From: Thalassiosira profunda
Taxonomy: Eukaryota > Bacillariophyta > Thalassiosirophyceae > Thalassiosirales > Thalassiosiraceae
Direction of reading: 5' to 3'
Length of the DNA: 11,679 nucleotides
Assembly (NCBI GenBank): GCA_036939355.1
Contig: JALLAP010000584.1
Coordinates: 1-11,679, forward strand
A program made the position numbers and the translations under genes. The notes beneath the pieces were generated by a model that was given only the letters and a program-made list of their open reading frames with translations, was not told the DNA's origin and searched no databases. Below are positions 6,414-11,679 of the stretch, one piece after another (the first letter of the stretch is position 1; each line of letters opens with the position of its first letter).

Positions 6414-7783
6414 ATGCCGTCTGCTGTGCCGCCGTGCCATCTGCACGCCATCAAAACGCTATGGACTTCCGTCGAGCCTTTTCTCGACCTCCAATCGACC
6501 ATCCGGGCGTCGCAGACATGCCGCACGCTGCACGAGGAAATCGTCGACGCCGACACGCAAAAGATCAAGGTCTCTCAATTCCGTGAGTGGAATATATACG
6601 AGAAGAGAATACCACACCACAGAAGGATACCCTACTACCTCCCATCTGCACTCAACGCTATCCACTTTCCTCGCTGCGTGAAATTCGATTGGTCTTCAGG
6701 AGCATCAAAGTGCCTGGCGAAGACGCCGAAAACATTAAGGACGCCACCGCGTCTTGCTTTCCTATCCTTGTCACTCAACTCGCATATGCTCGCAATTTGG
6801 AAAGAATCTCCCTGAATATGAGTGAACTGTTGATCGACGACAATAGAACGAGGTTTGAACCACTCATTCATCTGCTTGGGCGCAACCTGGCACGTTGCAA
6901 AAAGCTCAAGAGGCTGTTATTGTCCGTCCACCAGGAGTACAGCACATTCTTGATGAAGGAGTTGGTGGTGTCCCTCACCCCGGTGCTCGTACAACAGAAA
7001 CATGTCATCAGTGAGGTTCATTTCAGCGTTGTTGCTAGACCATTTCCGAGGCCAGACCCCGGAAGAAACCGACAGCTGCAACTTCACAATGCCGCTGTCG
7101 GTTTCTTCCAGGCAGCCATTTCGTGCACCAATTTGGAGAAATTGCAAATCTTCCTGAGACGCTCTCTCACATTGACCGATGGATTATTGGAGGCTACGAA
7201 ACAAATGCGTTTGTCAAAGAATCATTCACCCCCGATGCAGCTGCAACAATTGCATCTCGGTCTCTATCTTGGTGTGTTCACCGATCCTCTGCGTGCGAGG
7301 CAAAATCAAGAACAATATCAGGAATCAGCTCACATGCTGTTTGATCATTTCTCGCACTGCGGACAACTGCAGATCATTTCCTTGGACCTTCCGTTGGACA
7401 CGTGGAACGATCAGATTGACGCCGTTGCGACAATGTTGAGCGAGAAGCCGCATTTGTCGAGGATAAGCATCGCGTTCCGTGAATACGCTGACGTTGATGG
7501 AAAGGCAATGAACTTCCTTGAAAAATATTTCTTGAGGAAGGATGGGACAGTTGATTTGCAACTGGAGGATCTAAGAAAGGTAGATGGGCGGCGCTTGTTT
7601 CGATTGATTGAATGCGCCCCGTTTATTGATCTCGAAGGATTCTCCTCTGTAGACTCTGACGCGGGAGCCGGAGGAGACGAGGCGGGAGAAAGAAAAATGA
7701 TCGACGTTGGCCCAATTGCATCGGAGGAAGATATGCCAGAAAAGGTTGATATCGAGTACTTATGGTTGGGAGATGTCCCCTGA
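6414..7783 (+). pseudogene. F-box-like leucine-rich protein, copy 1, broken by one-base frameshift
   Basis: Starting at the second of two adjacent ATGs (6411, 6414), this frame matches copy 2 from MPS..PPCHLHAIKT through PYYLP.ALNAIHFP, then loses similarity at 6670 and stops at 6815. From 6671 the match to copy 2 continues in another frame (SLREIRLVF.., then LLGRNLARCKKLKRL, ESAHMLFDHFS, KVDGRRLF, EDMPEKVDIEY) to the stop at 7783. Alignment shows CC-TCG where copy 2 has CCATCG, a single missing base. Everything downstream is open for about 370 codons, so the break is recent, or a sequence error. The product would resemble copy 2: F-box-like start, leucine-rich body, acidic C-terminal patch. 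Copy 1 has a longer basic insert (REWNIYEKRIPHHRR) and lacks the acidic run found in copy 2 after the break. Expressed as is, it would give a 133-residue product holding only the F-box-like part. Confidence 0.7.
6670..6671 (+). other. Frameshift site: one base missing relative to copy 2
   Basis: Upstream frame reads CAC TTT CCT; similarity to copy 2 resumes as TCG CTG CGT. The equivalent site in copy 2 is CAC TTT CCA TCG TTG CGT (about 8440-8457). No slippery heptamer fitting the frame and no intron with usable ends that restores the frame was found nearby. Confidence 0.75.
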
Positions 7784-7906
7784 ACCCATTGAACTTTTCG
7801 GGGATCATTCAGAGGCTGCGCTCCCAGGAGGATGATAGCGCGTGTCCAACGTGGTTCTGGCAACCAATGTTTTGGCTCAAACGTACACTAAATATTACTG
7901 ATGCCA

Positions 7907-8033
7907 TCACACAACGGCCGAATACGAATCTATCACTCTCTTTTGCTCCGCATACAGAAGGGTGATATAGTTGTAAAGGATCATGTCCAGGGCATTCCTT
8001 TCAGCGAGGATTTGATTCTGCGCTTCCCTCGAG
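7907..8033 (-). pseudogene. Relic of the sulfotransferase last exon
   Basis: Read on the minus strand, 8033-7907 is a copy of sulfotransferase exon 4 (9824-9696): it begins CTCGAGGGAAG, contains LAERNALDM.LYNYITLLYAEQK in frame, and ends at a stop codon at the same codon position (TGA here, TAG there). By eye there are about ten substitutions over roughly 120 bases. Two bases are missing near 8010-8015, so the first part is out of frame with the rest. The intron-3 acceptor (CAG) is gone, and no other sulfotransferase exon is present nearby. In the conserved core four of the changes are synonymous (for example ATT/ATC, TTA/CTT), suggesting the sequence was once under coding constraint. It lies downstream of F-box-like copy 1 exactly as the real exon lies downstream of copy 2, so it marks a tandem duplication. 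Confidence 0.85.
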
Positions 8034-8208
8034 CATGCATGGTGCTGTGAGGGAGGGATGGAGGGATGCTCGGTCCGACCGCCCTCACCGACGCCCGACG
8101 CTCACCCAATCACCCTCACCCACCTCACCACGCCGAAGCTCCGCGGGCACCTCTTGCTCTTGGCCTGCCATCATCCCGGCCCTCCGCGTAGCCCTTTATC
8201 TGGAAGCC

Positions 8209-9636
8209 ATGCCGTCTGAATCGCCGCCGTGCCATCTGCACGCCATCAAAACGGTATGGACATCTGTGGAGCCGTATCTCGACCTCCAATCGACCATCCG
8301 GGCGTCGCAGGCGTGCCGCGCGCTGCACGCAGAGATTATCGACCCCGACACGCAGAAAATCAAGGTCTCTCGTTTCTCCTCGCGATCGGGCCCTTGGGAT
8401 ACGGTGCCCTACTACCTCCCGTTGGCTCTAAATGCAATTCACTTTCCATCGTTGCGTAGAGTTGAGCTTGGCTTCGCACCCTTCAGATTGCCCGCTTCCG
8501 ACGACGCAGACGAGGACGAAGAGGAAGACGAAGTAATCGATGACTCGGCATCTTCGTGCTTGCCTCTCTTCGTGTCGCAACTTGCGCATGCCCGCAATCT
8601 TGAAACATTACTGTTGAGTCTGGATGGGGTCTTCGTCGACTACAACAACTGGCGGGTTGAACCCCTCCTTCTTCTGCTCGGTCGTAACCTGGCGCGGTGC
8701 AAAAGACTCCGCGATTTGTATGTGGTTGTCCCTTATCAATACAACTCATATCTGATGAGGGAGTTGCTGATTTCACTCACTCAGATGCTTGTGAAGAAGA
8801 AAGACACACTGTGCGCATTCAGTTTCGCCCTCGATAGTAGCCCGGATCCTATTACCTCTCAGAACCCAGAGGCAAGAGAAAGACTTCACGGCGCCGCTGC
8901 TGCCTTCTTTTTGGCAGTTCTCTCCTGCGTGCAACTGGAGAGTTTGGTGCTCAATGTCCAGCACTCCCATGTTATGACCAACGCGTTATTGGATGCTGTG
9001 AAACAAAAATGCACGTCGAAGAATTATTCGACCCTTGATCGTTATACCGGATTACGGACGTTGCATCTCGATCTTGACCTTGGCATGTCTAATGAACCTT
9101 GGCTTGAGAGAGAGGATCAAGGGCAGTATCTGGAATCGGCGCATCTGCTTTTCGATCACTTTTCGTCCTGTAAGCAACTGCGGAGTGTTCACTTGCATCT
9201 TCCATTGGACATTTGGGCCGATCAGATCGACACCATTGCGTCGATGCTAAGCGGGAGGCCGCATTTGGAGTCATTTAGCTTCTTGTTCTGTGGATACGCT
9301 GACGATGATGGCAAGGCAGTGGACTTCCTTGAAAAATGTTTTGCTGGGAGATGTGACAACTCCAGCTTGCAAGTGCAAGAACTGAGGAAGGTAGATGGGC
9401 GGCGATTGTTTCAATTGATGGAATGTGCCCGTACTTATAAGAGGTTGGAAGGATTTGCTTCCGCGGGCTCTGACGATGAAGAGGAAGGAGCTGAAGAGGA
9501 AGGAGGCGAGGCGGCAGAGGTCGAGAGGCCCGAAGTTGGCCCAGATGCATTGGAAGAAGATATGCCAGAAAAAGTTGACATTGAATACATGTGGTTGACG
9601 AGGGGACACAGTAGTTGCTGGAGTATCGCAAGATGA
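8209..9636 (+). CDS. F-box-like leucine-rich protein, copy 2 (intact), unknown function
   Basis: A 475-residue product from ATG 8209, the position matching copy 1. Residues about 12-45 (AIKTVWTSVEPYLDLQSTIR then ASQACRALHAEI) look like a short F-box or F-box-like helical motif, which in the known family recruits substrates to SCF ubiquitin ligases through Skp1. The body has Leu-rich strands at LRRVELGF (82-89), LETLLLSL (131-138), LRDLYVVV (167-174), LESLVLNV (243-250), LRTLHLDLDL (282-291), LRSVHLHL (324-331) and LESFSFLF (353-360), spaced like degenerate leucine-rich repeats. There are two acidic runs, about 98-112 and 421-438, and a C-terminal motif EDMPEKVDIEY (450-460) shared with copy 1. 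No signal peptide or membrane segment. The frame extends upstream to 8035, but that part is low-complexity and overlaps the relic boundary. Converges on the sulfotransferase, 59 bases between stops. F-box assignment is tentative; that it is a gene is well supported. Confidence 0.78.
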   Translation: MPSESPPCHLHAIKTVWTSVEPYLDLQSTIRASQACRALHAEIIDPDTQKIKVSRFSSRSGPWDTVPYYLPLALNAIHFPSLRRVELGFAPFRLPASDDADEDEEEDEVIDDSASSCLPLFVSQLAHARNLETLLLSLDGVFVDYNNWRVEPLLLLLGRNLARCKRLRDLYVVVPYQYNSYLMRELLISLTQMLVKKKDTLCAFSFALDSSPDPITSQNPEARERLHGAAAAFFLAVLSCVQLESLVLNVQHSHVMTNALLDAVKQKCTSKNYSTLDRYTGLRTLHLDLDLGMSNEPWLEREDQGQYLESAHLLFDHFSSCKQLRSVHLHLPLDIWADQIDTIASMLSGRPHLESFSFLFCGYADDDGKAVDFLEKCFAGRCDNSSLQVQELRKVDGRRLFQLMECARTYKRLEGFASAGSDDEEEGAEEEGGEAAEVERPEVGPDALEEDMPEKVDIEYMWLTRGHSSCWSIAR

Positions 9637-9695
9637 AGTACCCTAATTATTCAAGGTATTGCCACTATCAATTTGACTTTGGATCACCCCACCCT

Positions 9696-11078
9696 CTACA
9701 AACCGGCCGCATACGAATCTATCAAGCTCTTTTGCTCCGCATACAGAAGGGTGATGTAATTGTATAAAATCATGTCCAGGGCATTCCTTTCAGCGAGGAC
9801 GTTGTATTCTGCACTTCCCTCGAGAACCTGAAAAGTGTGCGGTGAGAAATAATGGTTAGAACAGATACTGCACACAGGCGCAACTCTTTGCAGTCCTGCC
9901 TTGCATTCCTCTCACCTTTGGATGCGGATTGGAGTTCATATTGTTGTTCGCTTTTGACTTGCCCTTGTCAATACCAGCACTTGCAGCATCAATATCGCCC
10001 TCCTTTTTGTCCTTCGAACCAAAATGCTCCTCCTTGCAAGTTCGCCCCTGCTCATCCGTCCAATCGAGGCCCAGCACAATGTTGAATCTCCGCAGGCTCT
10101 CCTCCATATCGTTCATCAATCCGACGACGAACCGCCGTCGTATTATCTCCTTCGCCATGCCCAAATCCGACACGTCCACCGGAGCGTTCAGCCGCTTGCC
10201 GACGATTTTCTTCACGATGAAATTCTCGTCGAGGTTGTGCTCCGTGGCCCACTCGGTGATGCCCATCCCCGCCCACTCCGGGCGATACGTGCGTTCCCAA
10301 GTCGCAGTTTGCAAATACCAGAATTTACTCACCAGTCGATCGACGGGGTTGCGAAAGAGGGCGAAGATTCTCCCTTTGTGGCCCGGATCGAAGAGGTGGT
10401 CGGCCGCAAAGTTGACGTCGGAGGTGAAGATCATATCGGCCTTTTGGGAGGCGACGAGTCCCATGCTCGCGGCGCGCAATATCCCCTGTTTGGTGGTGGT
10501 GTCGACGTTTACGAATTGTATCTCGGGCTGGGTTGAAAATGGCTGGAAGACGACGATCTCTTTGTCCTCGTGGTGCCCGAAGCGCGGATCGGCGCCCAGT
10601 CGATTGCTACGATATTTGGTTGCAAATAATGAGCACATCATGTGAACATATATTCGTTTGCGCCCCATCATATGATAACTCACGCCAGCGTTTGTCCCAG
10701 GCATTCGTATAGGCGCTTCGCAGTGGTACCGCCGCTCTTGGGGATATCTGCGGGGCAATCGAAAAGTAAGATCGGTTTGGTAGGTGCATGCATGAGAGAC
10801 ATCAGGAGCAACAACTCACGCCAAAATAACGCAGTCTCCCTCGTCGGATCCGGCCGGTCGGTCACGTCGACCAAATGCTGCTCCGCCCACGGCAGCAGCT
10901 TGTGGTTCCCCTCTAGGAAATTGTCCAGCGCGGCGAGGGACCGGCGTTGGCCGCCATCGGAGTAACGCGACGGTGGGGGGGGGTGCAGGTCGAGGACGGA
11001 TGCCAGCAGGAACCAAGTCCAAAGGGCAAAGGCCATCAGCCCCGCCTTCGCGACAAATGGACGCGCGTCCTCCGCCAT
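9696..11078 (-). CDS. Golgi-type (type II membrane) sulfotransferase, four exons
   Basis: Joining exons 11078-10820, 10747-10684, 10606-9916 and 9827-9696 gives 381 residues in one frame. The start MAEDARPFVAKAG is followed by a hydrophobic signal anchor (about 14-29), so the enzyme should sit in the Golgi with its catalytic part in the lumen. Splicing intron 1 creates the PAPS 5'-phosphosulfate loop HIPKSGGTT (87-95; H87 codon is split), and the 3'-phosphate motif RNPVDRLVS (193-201) follows in exon 3. The exon 4 sequence LAERNALDMILYNYITLLYA is typical of the C-terminus of carbohydrate sulfotransferases. The family moves sulfate from PAPS to sugars or proteins; the acceptor here is unknown. 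A Lys/Asn/Ser-rich insert (about 303-337) precedes the last exon. The frame runs upstream of the chosen ATG to further Met codons (11177 and beyond), but these overlap the neighbour's promoter region. Divergent from the phosphatase gene. Confidence 0.88.
9828..9915 (-). other. Sulfotransferase intron 3 (88 bases)
   Basis: Donor GTGAGA at 9915 after CCAAAG; acceptor CTTTTCAG ending at 9828. Phase 0. Removing it joins NPHPK to VLEGSAEYN and on to a family-typical C-terminus. If retained, the frame adds 19 residues and stops at about 9856. Confidence 0.85.
10607..10683 (-). other. Sulfotransferase intron 2 (77 bases)
   Basis: Donor GTGAGT at 10683; acceptor ATCGTAG ending at 10607. Phase 2; the split codon becomes Ala108. 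Removal joins ECLGQTLA to NRLGADPRFG, the normal continuation of the family after the PAPS loop. The acceptor has a weak pyrimidine tract. Confidence 0.8.
10748..10819 (-). other. Sulfotransferase intron 1 (72 bases)
   Basis: Donor GTGAGT at 10819; acceptor CCCCGCAG ending at 10748. Phase 1. The frame stays open through this intron, but only removal restores the histidine of the HIPKSGG loop, which makes the junction convincing. Confidence 0.88.
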
Positions 11079-11280
11079 CGCGGAGGCTGTTGATGTGGGT
11101 GCTCGAGGGGCGCGGCTGCTGGGGAGGGGGCGCGCCGCTGAGAGAGGGGTGTGAGTGGAAGTGGCGGGCGGGGACATCGAGTTGCAAAAATTCTCCGGCG
11201 CGAAGACTGCGGCGACTTTCCCTCCGTCCGTCGTATCCCTCACGCACGCCTCATTATTTTTCTTCCTCTCCTCCTCCTCC
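11079..11280. promoter_or_regulatory. Compact divergent promoter (sulfotransferase / histidine phosphatase)
   Basis: 202 bases lie between the start codons of two divergent genes. The phosphatase side has a pyrimidine-rich leader (about 11253-11280, TTCTTCCTCTCCTCCTCC) running up to its ATG. The sulfotransferase side is G/C-rich with GGGGAGGGGG (11120-11130). No TATA box is evident. Confidence 0.45.
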
Positions 11281-11679
11281 ATGGCTCCCAACGTCTCCTC
11301 GCCGCCCGACGCCTCCAGCGGCGGCGATGTGAATGTGATCTCCCGCATCTATTTGATCCGCCACGGCGATCGCTTCGATTATGCGTGAGTTGCAATTGCC
11401 AATCCCACAACAACTTGTGCGCACGGTGCACGGTGCATGTGCGCCGCCCGTTCGCCCTTTGCAAGACATTCCTCATTGTTGGCTTCTTTGCAAATGCAGC
11501 AATCCCTCCTGGATGGATTCGGCCAAAGCGCATGGCGCCCTCGTCACCGACCCGCCCCTCAGCGCCCTCGGCCATCGGCAGGCGCACGAGACGGCCGAGC
11601 ACCTGCGCAAGCTGACCGGCGCCTCCGACGACAATGCGCACCACGTCGATCACATCCTGGTCTCGCCGTACCTGCGGGT
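11281..11679 (+). CDS. Histidine phosphatase (phosphoglycerate mutase-like), N-terminal part only
   Basis: Exon 1 is 11281-11384 (context CCATGGC) and exon 2 starts at 11500 and runs off the right edge; together they give 94 residues. The start is a short Pro/Ser leader, then RIYLIRHGDRFDYA with the RHG motif (R27-H28-G29); H28 would be the phospho-accepting histidine. Exon 2 continues NPSWMDSAKAHG then DPPLSALGHRQAHETAEHL and ILVSPYLR, the standard order for histidine phosphatase branch 1, where the arginine after SPYL lies in the phosphate pocket. The HGDRFDYANPSW and DPPLS spacing resembles the UBASH3/STS-like and tau55-like eukaryotic subgroup more than glycolytic phosphoglycerate mutase. 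Substrate cannot be told from the fragment. No targeting signal is obvious. Family call strong; 3' part missing. Confidence 0.87.
11385..11499 (+). other. Histidine phosphatase intron 1 (115 bases)
   Basis: Donor GTGAGT at 11385 after TATGC; acceptor AAATGCAG ending at 11499. Phase 2; the split codon becomes Ala35. Removal joins RHGDRFDYA to NPSWMDSA, which continues the family pattern. Confidence 0.87.

Noticed and set aside
6583..6622. A GTGAGT donor and a CACAG acceptor that might form an intron rescuing the copy 1 frame
   Set aside because: The intron would be only about 40 bases and the joined frame runs into a stop (TGA at the GCTGCGTGA stretch) without matching copy 2.
6664..6673. Programmed minus-one frameshifting in copy 1
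   Set aside because: The bases there do not form an X-XXY-YYZ slippery heptamer in the required phase, and copy 2 needs no shift.
8035..8208. 58-codon upstream extension of F-box-like copy 2
   Set aside because: Low complexity, starts next to the sulfotransferase exon relic, and has no counterpart in copy 1.
1..11679. CRISPR arrays, transposases, rRNA or tRNA genes
   Set aside because: No regularly spaced repeats, no transposase-like frames and no recognisable RNA gene were seen on either strand.

Overview
This is nuclear DNA of a eukaryote, most likely a photosynthetic stramenopile (ochrophyte; a diatom or relative). Three things point there. One small protein carries a signal peptide ending in an A-F junction followed by a transit and thylakoid-lumen signal, the layout used for import into secondary red plastids. 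Several genes are interrupted by short spliceosomal introns (72-115 bases) with GTGAG donors. The gene families (TAP42/alpha-4, arrestin, Golgi-type sulfotransferase, prolyl 4-hydroxylase) are eukaryotic. The lineage call is an inference; no species is claimed.

Layout from left to right: (1) a minus-strand 2-oxoglutarate/Fe(II) prolyl-4-hydroxylase-like gene running off the left edge (933 to 1); (2) a long gene-poor stretch with a G-rich tract, then a small plus-strand ORF for a 69-residue predicted membrane protein (1954-2163); (3) a minus-strand arrestin-fold gene with a probable N-myristoylation start (3879-2506); (4) a plus-strand small plastid/lumen-targeted protein (4256-4612), divergent from the arrestin; (5) a minus-strand TAP42/alpha-4 PP2A regulator (6188-4857); (6) a tandem pair of plus-strand paralogues with an F-box-like start and leucine-rich body, the first broken by one frameshift (6414-7783), the second intact (8209-9636); (7) a minus-strand four-exon type II membrane sulfotransferase (11078-9696); (8) the start of a plus-strand histidine phosphatase with one intron (11281 to the right edge).

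The most unusual structure is the tandem region. Between the two F-box-like paralogues lies a decayed copy (8033-7907, minus) of the last exon of the sulfotransferase gene, placed after paralogue 1 just as the real exon is placed after paralogue 2. So the duplicated unit contained the F-box-like gene plus at least the 3' end of its convergent neighbour. The two paralogues are very similar at their 5' end, strongly diverged in the middle, and similar again in the relic exon.

The remaining genes look like unrelated neighbours in a compact genome, arranged in divergent pairs sharing promoters of about 200-380 bases (arrestin/plastid protein, TAP42/F-box-like 1, sulfotransferase/phosphatase) and convergent pairs. 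I see no operon-like pathway, CRISPR array, transposase, rRNA or tRNA, and nothing that I can defend as a wholly new molecular system.
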